From contig JAZUNN010000065.1 in NCBI GenBank assembly GCA_045604155.1, forward strand, positions 20,103-84,102: a stretch of DNA of 64,000 nt, written 5' to 3'. The stretch's first letter is position 1. The number at the start of each line of letters is the position of its first letter. This DNA is from JAISGQ01 sp045604155. Its GTDB lineage: Bacteria; Bacillota; Clostridia; Oscillospirales; Acutalibacteraceae. The position numbers were made by a program, and so were the translations under genes. The notes under the pieces are model-generated. The model saw only the letters and a program-made list of their open reading frames with translations. It had not been told where the DNA came from and ran no database searches. Of this stretch, positions 33,012-41,946 are shown in pieces.

Positions 33012-33652
33012 CGTTGGGTGTTTTCTTTTCCTATTGCCTTGTTGCGGTTTTTGCCGTGAATCCTTTATTCGCCGGCTTTACGGGAGCTGACAGTGTTCTT
33101 GATGCTGTAAAAAAACCGAAACGGCTGCCCGTACTCTGTGCCGCAGTTTCCATATTTGCGATTATTGCATCAATGCTTATGCATCCGATAGACAATAAAC
33201 TCAAAACCGAAGGAAATGCAATGATAGTCAGAGGTCTGATCTTTTCATGCATAATGCTTGGACTTTTCTTTATTTCAACAAAGATGGTAAAGGCTGTATC
33301 TTCATCTTTCTATGAGGAATACGGTAATTTGCTTGCTCCTGCTGCACTTAACGGTGTGGTCATAGGTACTGCACTTGTTGTGGCGTATGATAAATATCTT
33401 GGTCTTGAAAATGTGACATTCCTTTCATTTGATATTTTTTCATCATTCGGAATCTCAGTTGCGATTGGAATCGGAGCGGGAATAGGATTTTCTGTTGCTG
33501 CGTTTCTTGTAAGAGAGGGCCTCAGAATTGCAAATAATCCCGACCTTTCCGATAACATGAAAGGCACACCGATTCTGCTTATTTATATCGGTGTCCTCTC
33601 AATGGCGTTTTGCTCTGTTTTCGGCAATATAACACTCTTTGGAGCAGTCTGA
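33008..33652 (+). CDS. RnfA-like membrane subunit without cluster cysteines
   Basis: A 214-residue six-helix protein aligned to RnfA/NqrE by VNPLFAGFTGADSVLDAVKK, LLAPAALNGVVIGTALV and LVREGLRIANNPDLSDNMKG. The GLCPF and TTNC cysteines of RnfA become D and G, so with its RnfE-like partner no [2Fe-2S] cluster can form in the usual way. AAGGAGG lies before ATG 33008. It is the last gene of the operon; a terminator follows, and no rnfG or rnfB is nearby. Confidence 0.82.
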   Translation: MTLGVFFSYCLVAVFAVNPLFAGFTGADSVLDAVKKPKRLPVLCAAVSIFAIIASMLMHPIDNKLKTEGNAMIVRGLIFSCIMLGLFFISTKMVKAVSSSFYEEYGNLLAPAALNGVVIGTALVVAYDKYLGLENVTFLSFDIFSSFGISVAIGIGAGIGFSVAAFLVREGLRIANNPDLSDNMKGTPILLIYIGVLSMAFCSVFGNITLFGAV

Positions 33653-33662
33653 ACATAAAATT

Positions 33663-33691
33663 AAGCCGCTGTTTTTACAGCGGCTTTTTCT
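33663..33691 (+). terminator. Intrinsic terminator after the Rnf-like operon
   Basis: AAGCCGCTGT (33663-33672) pairs perfectly with ACAGCGGCTT (33677-33686), loop TTTT, tail TTTC. Confidence 0.88.
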
Positions 33692-33713
33692 ATATAATTT
33701 AATAATTAAAGAG

Positions 33714-33742
33714 TTGCAGAAAGACACAAGATATGCTATAAT
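33714..33742 (+). promoter_or_regulatory. Predicted promoter of the miaB operon
   Basis: TTGCAG (33714-33719), 17-base spacer, TATAAT (33737-33742) with TG at the extended -10 position (TGCTATAAT). It would serve the long miaB-to-transketolase array. Confidence 0.65.
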
Positions 33743-33818
33743 AACTTATCTTTGCAACTAAATGTATATTTCTTATTGAACGAGTTTACATAAAACCAAA
33801 ATGATCGGAGGATCTGAA

Positions 33819-35204
33819 GTGCTGACATTTGCAGATACAGAAAAATACTGCAGTATGGCAGCGGAGGTTATTGAAGCAAGATATCTTGGCAAAACACCTC
33901 GTGCCTTTGTCCATACATACGGCTGTCAGGGCAATGTTGCCGATTCCGAGCAGATAAAAGGTCTGCTTGTGAAAATCGGCTACGAAATGACCGATACCCC
34001 TGACGATGCTGATTTCATTCTTTACAATACCTGTGCAGTAAGAGAGCACGCAGAGGACAGGGTTTTCGGAAATGTAGGTGCATTGAAGCATCTCAAACGC
34101 AGAAAACCGGGGCTTATTATTGCCCTTTGCGGCTGTATGGTTCAGCAGCAGCACATAGCTGACCGTTTCAGGGAACACTATCCCTATGTCAATCTCATAT
34201 TCGGTACTCATCTTATTCCAAAATTCCCCGAACTTTTTTACAGAGTCCTTACAGGCGGTAAGAGAGTTTTTGAGCTTGACCAGTCGGATAATACAATCGT
34301 AGAGGGTATTCCTCTTGAGCGTGACAACAGCATCAAAGGCTGGCTGCCTGTAATGTACGGCTGTGACAATTTCTGCTCTTACTGTATAGTTCCTCATGTT
34401 AGAGGACGTGAGAGAAGCAGAAAGTCTGAAATAATTATTGCTCAGGCAAAAGAAATGGTTTCTCTGGGCTATAAGGATATTACTCTGCTGGGACAGAATG
34501 TCAACAGCTACGGCAAAAAAGAAGATGGAGAAATCACATTCCCCGAGCTTATAACAGAGCTTGATAAGATTGAGGGTGAATTCTGGCTCAGATTCATGAC
34601 CAGCCACCCGAAGGATTGCACAAAAGAGCTTATTGATGCAATGGCTGCTTCAAAGCATATGGCACATCATATACATCTGCCATTCCAGAGTGGTTCAAAC
34701 AGAATCCTGAAGGAAATGAATCGAAAATACACCATTGAGCATTATAAAGAGCTTGTGGCAATGGCAAGAGAAGCAATGCCTGATGTATCACTGACAAGTG
34801 ATGTCATAGTGGGATTCCCAGGTGAAACGAGGGAAGAGTTTGAGGAAACCCTCAGAGCAATAGAAGAAATTGGGTTTACATCTCTCTTTACATTCATCTA
34901 TTCGCCGAGAGAGGGAACACCTGCGGCATCAATGCCCGATCCCATTTCATATGAGGAAAAATCAAAATGGCTCCGAGAGCTTATCTCTCTTCAGGAGAGC
35001 ATAGCTGCAAAGAAGAGCGCATCCATGGTGGGCTCAAAACAAAGAGTGCTTGTTGAAGGTGAGGCAAAGAACGGACTTCTGTCCTGCCGCACATCAACTA
35101 ATATAATAATCGAAGCAGAAGGCAATCCCGAGCTTATCGGAAAATTTGCAGATGCTGAGGTAACAACTGCACTGAACTGGATTCTCAGAGGAAAAATAAT
35201 TTAA
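33819..35204 (+). CDS. miaB: tRNA-2-methylthio-N6-dimethylallyladenosine synthase MiaB
   Basis: Radical SAM methylthiotransferase acting on i6A37 of tRNA. About 461 residues: the N-terminal UPF0004 domain with YGCQGNVADSE and further cluster cysteines (YNTCAV, ALCGCM), the radical SAM motif CDNFCSYCIVP, then a C-terminal TRAM domain. The start is GTG 33819, 7 bases after CGGAGG; ATG 33801 is in frame but has no site. miaA, which makes its substrate, is in the same array. Confidence 0.95.
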   Translation: MLTFADTEKYCSMAAEVIEARYLGKTPRAFVHTYGCQGNVADSEQIKGLLVKIGYEMTDTPDDADFILYNTCAVREHAEDRVFGNVGALKHLKRRKPGLIIALCGCMVQQQHIADRFREHYPYVNLIFGTHLIPKFPELFYRVLTGGKRVFELDQSDNTIVEGIPLERDNSIKGWLPVMYGCDNFCSYCIVPHVRGRERSRKSEIIIAQAKEMVSLGYKDITLLGQNVNSYGKKEDGEITFPELITELDKIEGEFWLRFMTSHPKDCTKELIDAMAASKHMAHHIHLPFQSGSNRILKEMNRKYTIEHYKELVAMAREAMPDVSLTSDVIVGFPGETREEFEETLRAIEEIGFTSLFTFIYSPREGTPAASMPDPISYEEKSKWLRELISLQESIAAKKSASMVGSKQRVLVEGEAKNGLLSCRTSTNIIIEAEGNPELIGKFADAEVTTALNWILRGKII

Positions 35205-35218
35205 AAGGAGAAATAACA

Positions 35219-35629
35219 ATGGACTTAATCGCAATCGCAAGACAGCTTGGTAAGGCTCTTCAGGAGGAAGAGGCATACAAGAAGATGGTAGCAGCTGCTG
35301 CTGCCAACGATGCCAACGCAGAGCTTCAGGAAGATATTGAGAAGTTCAATCTTCTCAGACTTCAGCTCAACGAAGAGATCTCCAAGCAGGATTCTGACAA
35401 GGAGAAGGTCGAAAACCTTCAGAAAGAGCTTTCCGAGCTTTACGGAAAGGTAACAGCTGAACCCAACATGATCGCATTCAACGATGCAAGAACTGAGCTT
35501 GAGAATCTCCTTGACAAGGTCAACCAGATCATCAGCGCAGCAGCAAGCGGCGAGGATCCCGAAACTTTTGAGATCCATGATCATTCTTCCTGCGGCGGTA
35601 ACTGCTCTTCCTGCGGCGGCTGCCACTAA
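35219..35629 (+). CDS. YlbF/YmcA family protein (RicA/RicF-like) with cysteine-rich tail
   Basis: A 136-residue all-helical protein (LIAIARQLGKALQEEEAYKK, RLQLNEEISKQDSDKEKVEN, FNDARTELENLLDKVNQII) of the YlbF/YmcA family. In Bacillus RicA and RicF, with RicT, form a complex with Fe-S clusters that controls mRNA processing, competence and sporulation, and ricA follows miaB as here. The C-terminus adds His120, His122, Cys125, Cys129, Cys132, Cys135 and His136, a likely metal or cluster site. AAAAGGAG precedes ATG 35219. Codon use is biased as in well-expressed genes. Confidence 0.88.
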   Translation: MDLIAIARQLGKALQEEEAYKKMVAAAAANDANAELQEDIEKFNLLRLQLNEEISKQDSDKEKVENLQKELSELYGKVTAEPNMIAFNDARTELENLLDKVNQIISAAASGEDPETFEIHDHSSCGGNCSSCGGCH

Positions 35630-35657
35630 GTAAAAAACGAAAGAAGGCTCTGAAAAT

Positions 35658-36344
35658 ATGCAATACAGCTACCTGTTTTTTGATGCTGATGAAACTCTGT
35701 ACGATTTCAAACATTCAGAGAAAACTGCGTTTTTCAGAGCCTTCAGCCATTTCGGAATTCAATGTGATGAAAAATGGGAGCCGATATATTCCAAAATAAA
35801 TCAGAAATACTGGCTCAGATACAATAAAGGCAAGGTGACAAAGGCTCAGCTTATGAGAGGACGCTTTGCTGACCTTCTGAAGAAAATGAAACTGGATCTT
35901 GATCCGGAGGAACTTAATGCATGCTACAGGCAGAAGCTGGGAGAAGATGCCACGCTACTGCCGGATGCGTACGAAGTAGTAAATAAACTGTGTAAAGTCT
36001 ATAAGCTTGTCATGGTTACAAACGGCTTTGAAAGCCAGCAGCAGTCGAGATTTTCGCTGTCGGGAATTTCCGGTTGCTTTGTTGGCTGCTACACCTCGGA
36101 CAAAATGGGTGTTGCCAAGCCTGCAAAGGAATATTTTGATAAAGTCATGTCTCTTGTGGGAGCAGACGACAGAACCAAGATACTTATAATCGGCGATTCC
36201 CTTTCGTCCGATATACTCGGCGGAAACAATGCCGGGATTGACACCTGCTGGTTCAATCCTGCAGGGAAGAGAAAGCCAAAGGGCTATAAAATAAAGTACG
36301 AAATTAAAAAGCTTACAGAGCTTTATGAAATATTAAATGTATAG
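35658..36344 (+). CDS. HAD-family hydrolase, YjjG-like (nucleotidase type)
   Basis: A 228-residue HAD hydrolase: motif I FFDADETLYDFKHSE, motif II VTNGFESQQ, motif III in GVAKPAKEYFD and motif IV IGDSLSSDILGG. The DADETLYDF form is typical of the YjjG/YfnB pyrimidine 5'-nucleotidase group, which can remove non-canonical nucleotides. It occupies the place that cotE takes in Bacillus between ymcA and mutS. ATG 35658 has GAAGGC about 10 bases upstream. Confidence 0.88.
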   Translation: MQYSYLFFDADETLYDFKHSEKTAFFRAFSHFGIQCDEKWEPIYSKINQKYWLRYNKGKVTKAQLMRGRFADLLKKMKLDLDPEELNACYRQKLGEDATLLPDAYEVVNKLCKVYKLVMVTNGFESQQQSRFSLSGISGCFVGCYTSDKMGVAKPAKEYFDKVMSLVGADDRTKILIIGDSLSSDILGGNNAGIDTCWFNPAGKRKPKGYKIKYEIKKLTELYEILNV

Positions 36345-36355
36345 GAGTGAAGGTC

Positions 36356-38953
36356 GTGGGCGAACTTTCACCAATGATGAGACAGTATCTCTCAATTAAG
36401 GAAGAAAACCCCGAGGCGCTGCTTTTCTTTCGCCTTGGCGATTTTTATGAATTGTTTTTTGAGGACGCAAAGATCGTGTCAAAGGAGCTTGATCTTGTTC
36501 TGACAGGCAGAGACTGCGGACTCGAAGAACGTGCGCCTATGTGCGGCGTACCGTTTCATTCATATGAAGGGTATGTTGCAAAGCTTGTGGCAAGAGGCTT
36601 CAAGATTGCCATCTGTGAGCAGACAGAAGACCCGGCGCAGGCCAAGGGCCTTGTGCGCAGAGAGGTCATTAGAGTCATAACTCCCGGCACTATAGTCGAA
36701 AGCTATATGCTCGATGAGGGCAAGAACAACTATCTTGCTGTGATTAATCTTGATGAAAACGGCTGCGGATTATGTTTTGCGGATGTTTCCACGGGTGAAG
36801 TGGACATAACAGAGCTGCCCGCAGCATCTGACGGAGAAATAATAGCGGAGCTTTCACGTTTTTCTCCAAGTGAACTTCTTGTAAGCGGTGCGGTGTTCAG
36901 TAACGCTGTGATCAGTGAACATATAAAGACAAAGCTTCAGATCGAAAGTGTTGACGAAGCGGATATGAGCACCGAAATGGCTGAATGCAGTATGATTCTG
37001 CTTGAGCAGTTTCCGACAGGTGCCATTGAAGAAACAAGAATCATGGAAAGACCGTATGCAGCGAAGGCCGTATGCGCACTTCTTGCATACCTGAAGAAAA
37101 CCCAGAAAAGCGGTCTTGAAAGAGTAAATATCCTTCGTTATTACGAGGGTGAGCAGTACATGAAGCTTGATCCCTCCACAAAGCGAAATCTTGAGCTTAC
37201 TGAAACAATGCGCTCAAGAGAAAAGAAGGGTTCTCTTCTCGGTGTTCTTGACAGATCAAAAACCGCAATGGGCAAAAGACTCATGCGTTCATGGATGGAA
37301 CGACCTCTTCTGAATGTTGCAAGAATTCATGCAAGACTCAATGCCGTTGAAATTCTCTGTTCCGATTCCATGCTCAGGGCAGACTGTATAGATGCACTTA
37401 CCGGAATCTGTGATATTGAGCGTCTGATTACCAAAATTGTATATGGCTCTGCAAACGCACGTGATCTTCGTGCACTGGCGGCAGCGCTGGGCTCAATGCC
37501 CGAAATAAAGCAGCTTCTTGGCGATGTGAAAACAGCTGAGATACGAAATATATATGACGGAATCGATCTTCTTGAGGATATAAGAGATCTTATTGATGCG
37601 GCTATCAGCGAAGAACCGCCTGCAACCGTGCGAGAAGGAAATCTTATAAAGACAGGCTATAATCCTGAGATTGACGAGCTTCGTTATACAATGTCAAGCG
37701 AAAAGGAGATACTTGCATCGGTAGAGGCAAAGGAAAGAGATGCAACAGGTATCCCGAAGCTGAAAATAGGCTATAACCGTGTGTTCGGTTACTATATCGA
37801 AGTTACCAATTCCTACAAGAATCAGGTTCCCGAAACATACATAAGAAAGCAGACACTTGCAAATTGCGAAAGATATATTACAAGCGAGCTTAAAGAGATA
37901 GAGGGAAGAGTGCTTGGAGCAAATGACCGTCTTTTAAAGCTTGAATATGCAGTTTTTGATGAGATAAGAAAAACTGTGGCAGCAGCTCATGACAGAGTTC
38001 AGAGCACAGCTGCAGCCATTGCAAAGCTTGATGTCTACTGTTCTTTTGCTGAAATATCAAGCAGAAACAATTACTGCAGACCAAATGTAAATGACAGCGG
38101 AAACATTATTCTCAGAGCATCAAGACACCCCGTTGTTGAAAGTCTGAGCAACAGAAGCTTTGTACCCAATGATGTCACTCTTGATAAAAAGGATAACCGC
38201 ATTGCAATAATCACAGGCCCCAATATGGCGGGTAAATCCACATATATGCGTCAGACCGCTCTTATTGTCTTTATGGCACAGATAGGCTGTTATGTCCCTG
38301 CTGAGAGTGCGGAAATAGGTATTGTTGACAGCATTTTTACAAGAGTAGGCGCATCCGATGACCTTGCATCAGGCCAGTCTACATTCATGGTTGAAATGAA
38401 TGAAGTTGCTTATATTCTCAAGAATGCAACCCAGTCAAGTCTTCTTATCCTCGATGAGATAGGAAGAGGCACTTCAACATTTGACGGTATGAGTATCGCA
38501 AGGGCTGTCCTTGAATATGTTGCAGATAAGAGAAAACTTGGTGCAAAGGCACTTTTTGCAACCCATTATCATGAACTTACAGCTCTTGAAGATTCTCTTC
38601 AGGGTGTTAAAAACTACAATATTGCCGTAAAAAAACACGGAGATGATATAACATTCCTGCGAATGATTGTACCCGGCGGTGCCGATGACAGCTACGGTAT
38701 TGAAGTAGCAAAGCTTGCGGGCATTCCGGATTGGGTAATTAAAAGAGCAAAGGATGTTCTCGCTCAGCTTGAATCAGGAAAGCTTGAAGCACCGAGAGTA
38801 AAGGTGAAGAAAAGTTCAGATCAGATGTTCATTCCAATGACACCGCCCGAAGAAACAGAGGCGATAAGAAGAATAAAGAACATCGATATAAATACACTCA
38901 CTCCCATAGAAGCACTGACAACGCTTAATGATCTTATTAAGCTTCTCCAGTAA
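36356..38953 (+). CDS. mutS: DNA mismatch repair protein MutS
   Basis: Recognises mismatches and starts repair. About 865 residues. The mismatch-binding domain has the Phe-x-Glu motif in FYELFFEDA (after FFRLGD), followed by connector, clamp and the ATPase with Walker A GPNMAGKSTYMRQ, Walker B LLILDEIGRGTST and the ATHYHEL switch. The start is GTG 36356, 8 bases after ATAGGAG. mutL follows after 15 bases. Confidence 0.97.
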   Translation: MGELSPMMRQYLSIKEENPEALLFFRLGDFYELFFEDAKIVSKELDLVLTGRDCGLEERAPMCGVPFHSYEGYVAKLVARGFKIAICEQTEDPAQAKGLVRREVIRVITPGTIVESYMLDEGKNNYLAVINLDENGCGLCFADVSTGEVDITELPAASDGEIIAELSRFSPSELLVSGAVFSNAVISEHIKTKLQIESVDEADMSTEMAECSMILLEQFPTGAIEETRIMERPYAAKAVCALLAYLKKTQKSGLERVNILRYYEGEQYMKLDPSTKRNLELTETMRSREKKGSLLGVLDRSKTAMGKRLMRSWMERPLLNVARIHARLNAVEILCSDSMLRADCIDALTGICDIERLITKIVYGSANARDLRALAAALGSMPEIKQLLGDVKTAEIRNIYDGIDLLEDIRDLIDAAISEEPPATVREGNLIKTGYNPEIDELRYTMSSEKEILASVEAKERDATGIPKLKIGYNRVFGYYIEVTNSYKNQVPETYIRKQTLANCERYITSELKEIEGRVLGANDRLLKLEYAVFDEIRKTVAAAHDRVQSTAAAIAKLDVYCSFAEISSRNNYCRPNVNDSGNIILRASRHPVVESLSNRSFVPNDVTLDKKDNRIAIITGPNMAGKSTYMRQTALIVFMAQIGCYVPAESAEIGIVDSIFTRVGASDDLASGQSTFMVEMNEVAYILKNATQSSLLILDEIGRGTSTFDGMSIARAVLEYVADKRKLGAKALFATHYHELTALEDSLQGVKNYNIAVKKHGDDITFLRMIVPGGADDSYGIEVAKLAGIPDWVIKRAKDVLAQLESGKLEAPRVKVKKSSDQMFIPMTPPEETEAIRRIKNIDINTLTPIEALTTLNDLIKLLQ

Positions 38954-38968
38954 AATAAAGGTGATTTT

Positions 38969-40963
38969 ATGCCAAAAGTCCGACTTCTTGATAAGCACAC
39001 TGCAGAACTAATTGCAGCAGGCGAGGTTGTGGAACGTCCGTCTTCTGTAATAAAGGAACTGGTGGAAAATTCAATAGATGCAGGCGCCACCTCTGTTACA
39101 ATAGAGATAAAACGAGGCGGTGTTGAAATGCTGCGCATTACGGACAATGGATGCGGAATCTCCGCTCAGGATGTCCCGACTGCGTTTCTTCGTCATGCCA
39201 CCAGCAAGATAAGCACAGGCGCAGATCTTGAATCCATTGCAACACTGGGATTCAGAGGTGAGGCACTTGCATCCATTGCAGCTGTGTGCCGTGTGGAACT
39301 TATAACCCGTTCGGCAGATGAGAATGTCGGAATAAGATACTGCATTGAAGGCGGCGATGAAATTTCTTCTGAAGAAACCGCCTGTGCAGTTGGTACTACA
39401 ATAATTGCGAGAGATATTTTCTTCAATACTCCCGCACGAATGAAATTTCTTAAAAAGGATGTTGCAGAAGGAAATGCCTGCGCATCCGCCATTGACAGAA
39501 TAGCACTTTCCCATCCTGAAATTGCATTTACTTTTATACGTGACGGAAAAGAATGTCTGCGCACTCCCGGTGACGGAAAGCTGCTTTCTGCCATACGTGC
39601 GGTGTACGGAAAGGAATTTGCATCAGGGCTTATTCCCGTAAAATATTCGCTCAATAATGTGTCGGTTGAGGGCTTTGTTTCAAAGCCTGTCAATGCCCGT
39701 CCGAACATGAGTATGCAGATTTTCTTTATCAACGGAAGATATGTAAAGAGCAGAACAATGCAGGCAGCTCTTGAAGAAGCCTGCAAGGGTGCAGTCATGA
39801 TAGGAAAGCACCCTGCTTGTGTACTTTCCGTCGGCATTTCATGTGCTGCTGTTGATGTAAATGTCCATCCGGCAAAGCTTGAAGTCCGCTTTACAAACGA
39901 GAAGCCGGTGTTTGACTGTGTTTACTGGGGCGTAAAAAGTTCTCTGTCTGAAAATGACGAGAGGAAGGAAATGAAGATTCCCGAAAAGCGTCCCGTCAGC
40001 ATAAAACCTCCCCTTCCGAATGAAACTGTAAATGCAGTACAGACCTCAATTTTCAGACCTGCACCTGCTCATACCCAGGAAATAAAGACAAGCGTTCAGG
40101 CACCTGTAAAAGCTGCAGAGCCAATTCCTGCCGAAAAACCGAAAATGGTTGAAACCATGCCCGAGAATATGCTTAACAGACTCAGCGGAGGAGTAAGTCT
40201 GGGTGACAATGCTGTTCAGGTCATCAAAGCTGAAACCATCCCCGTAAAGCCGAGAATGTATTCACTTGATATCTTCCCTGAAAAGGAAGAGGTTGAGGAG
40301 ATTATAATTCCTGAAATAAAGGAAGAACCGAAAATCATTGATGAACCTGTAATCGAAACAGAAGAAAAGGCTGAAGAAGTGAATAACTTTGCAATGCCTG
40401 ATTACAGAATAATCGGTGAGGCTTTCAATACATACATAATTGTTGAATCCGAAAAGCAGCTTATTTATATTGATAAGCACGCAGCTCATGAGCGTCTTAA
40501 ATATAAGAAACTCATGGAAAACAGAAAGGAGCCTGCATCACAGCTTCTGACCATTCCTCTTACCGTGACTCTTGAAAAAATGCATTATAATGCAATTCTC
40601 GAGAATCTTGACCTGCTCAGTCAGGCAGGCTTTGAAATTGATGATTTTGGAATCGGAACAGTTGCGGTGCGTGCAATTCCCGTTTATCTTACAGGTTCGG
40701 ATATTGCAGGAGCTATAATGGAAATTGCCGGCAATTTCGGCAATAAAGCAGAGGCAACATTGACTGCAAAAACTGACAGAATGTTCCAGACCATTGCCTG
40801 CAAGTCGGCAATAAAAGCAGGCGATGATACAAATGCCGACGAGCTTGCACAGCTTGTTCTTGAGCTTATTGCAAACCCCGATGTTAGATATTGTCCTCAT
40901 GGAAGGCCTGTATGGATAACCCTTAAGAAAAGCGAAATAGAAAAGAATTTTGGCAGAGCATAA
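38969..40963 (+). CDS. mutL: DNA mismatch repair endonuclease MutL
   Basis: A 664-residue MutL. The GHKL ATPase domain shows IAAGEVVERPSSVIKELVEN, DNGCGI and TLGFRGEALASI; a Pro/Glu-rich linker runs from about 340 to 470; the C-terminal dimer domain carries IDKHAAHERLKYK, ACKSAIKAGD and CPHGRP. These are the endonuclease motifs of MutL from organisms without MutH, though the last Glu of the DQHAxxExxxxE motif is Lys here. ATG 38969 follows AAAGGTGAT. It is coupled to miaA with a 2-base gap. Confidence 0.96.
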   Translation: MPKVRLLDKHTAELIAAGEVVERPSSVIKELVENSIDAGATSVTIEIKRGGVEMLRITDNGCGISAQDVPTAFLRHATSKISTGADLESIATLGFRGEALASIAAVCRVELITRSADENVGIRYCIEGGDEISSEETACAVGTTIIARDIFFNTPARMKFLKKDVAEGNACASAIDRIALSHPEIAFTFIRDGKECLRTPGDGKLLSAIRAVYGKEFASGLIPVKYSLNNVSVEGFVSKPVNARPNMSMQIFFINGRYVKSRTMQAALEEACKGAVMIGKHPACVLSVGISCAAVDVNVHPAKLEVRFTNEKPVFDCVYWGVKSSLSENDERKEMKIPEKRPVSIKPPLPNETVNAVQTSIFRPAPAHTQEIKTSVQAPVKAAEPIPAEKPKMVETMPENMLNRLSGGVSLGDNAVQVIKAETIPVKPRMYSLDIFPEKEEVEEIIIPEIKEEPKIIDEPVIETEEKAEEVNNFAMPDYRIIGEAFNTYIIVESEKQLIYIDKHAAHERLKYKKLMENRKEPASQLLTIPLTVTLEKMHYNAILENLDLLSQAGFEIDDFGIGTVAVRAIPVYLTGSDIAGAIMEIAGNFGNKAEATLTAKTDRMFQTIACKSAIKAGDDTNADELAQLVLELIANPDVRYCPHGRPVWITLKKSEIEKNFGRA

Positions 40964-40965
40964 TT

Positions 40966-41946
40966 ATGAATGATAATAAGATAAGACTTCTTGCGGTAGT
41001 GGGACCTACTGCATCAGGAAAGACAGGACTTGCCGTTGAGCTTGCAAAACTGCTTGACGGTGAGATTGTTTCATGTGATTCAATGCAGATATACAAAGGC
41101 ATGGAGATTGCCACTGCTGCACCGACCAAAGACGAGCAGTGCGGAATACCTCACTATATGGTAAGCTGTATTTCTCCGGAAGAAAGCTTTTCTGTTTCAA
41201 GATACTGTGAAATGGCACATGAACATATAAAGGAAATCAGTGAGAGAGGTAAGCTGCCGATTTTATGCGGCGGCACAGGACTTTATTATTCTTCTCTTGT
41301 TGATGACCTTGTTTTTGCTGATGCACCTTCTGATGAGGCATTGAGAGCAAAGCTCAATGAGCGTGCAGAGAAGGAAGGGGGACAGGCTCTCCTTGATGAG
41401 CTGAAAGAGATTGATCCTGAAACTGCAGAAAGACTTCATCCCAATCATATTTCGAGAATCGTCCGTGCTCTTGAAATTTTTATGTTAAGTGGAATAACCC
41501 TTACAGAGCAAAACAGAAATTCAAGAAAATACGGCAGCAGATATGATTTGATGGCAGTTGGCATCAATTATTCCCACAGAGAAAAGTTATATGAAAGAAT
41601 AGATAAAAGAGTAGACATAATGCTTGAACAGGGCTTGATATCCGAGGCACGTATGACGTATAATAACAGAGGCGGAACTTCGGTGCAGGCGATAGGACAT
41701 AAAGAGCTCTGGGGATATTTTTCAGGAGAAATGACTCTTGAAAATGCCGTTGAGCATCTTAAAAGACAGACACGCAGATATGCCAAACGTCAGCTTACCT
41801 GGTTTCGTCGTGACGAAAGAATATGCTGGCTTGATGCCGAGGGGTGCTCAGATGTACATATTCTTGCGGAAAAAGCATTGGAGATTATAAAACCATGGCT
41901 TGGAGAGGAACAGATAAATGAGCGAAAAGAAAGGGAAAATAACTGA
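40966..41946 (+). CDS. miaA: tRNA dimethylallyltransferase MiaA
   Basis: Transfers a dimethylallyl group to A37 of tRNAs reading UNN codons, the step before MiaB. The 326-residue product has the P-loop VVGPTASGKTGLAVELA, SCDSMQIYKGM, GGTGLYYSSLVDDL and the tRNA-binding RQTRRYAKRQLTWFRR. The start is ATG 40966 with no strong site, suggesting coupling from mutL. Its end overlaps the next gene by 29 bases. Confidence 0.96.
   Translation: MNDNKIRLLAVVGPTASGKTGLAVELAKLLDGEIVSCDSMQIYKGMEIATAAPTKDEQCGIPHYMVSCISPEESFSVSRYCEMAHEHIKEISERGKLPILCGGTGLYYSSLVDDLVFADAPSDEALRAKLNERAEKEGGQALLDELKEIDPETAERLHPNHISRIVRALEIFMLSGITLTEQNRNSRKYGSRYDLMAVGINYSHREKLYERIDKRVDIMLEQGLISEARMTYNNRGGTSVQAIGHKELWGYFSGEMTLENAVEHLKRQTRRYAKRQLTWFRRDERICWLDAEGCSDVHILAEKALEIIKPWLGEEQINERKERENN

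Noticed and set aside
33653..33818. rnfB or rnfG remnant after the Rnf-like operon
   Set aside because: The 166 bases hold a strong terminator and the miaB promoter; no ferredoxin motif or SGAT motif is found in any frame.
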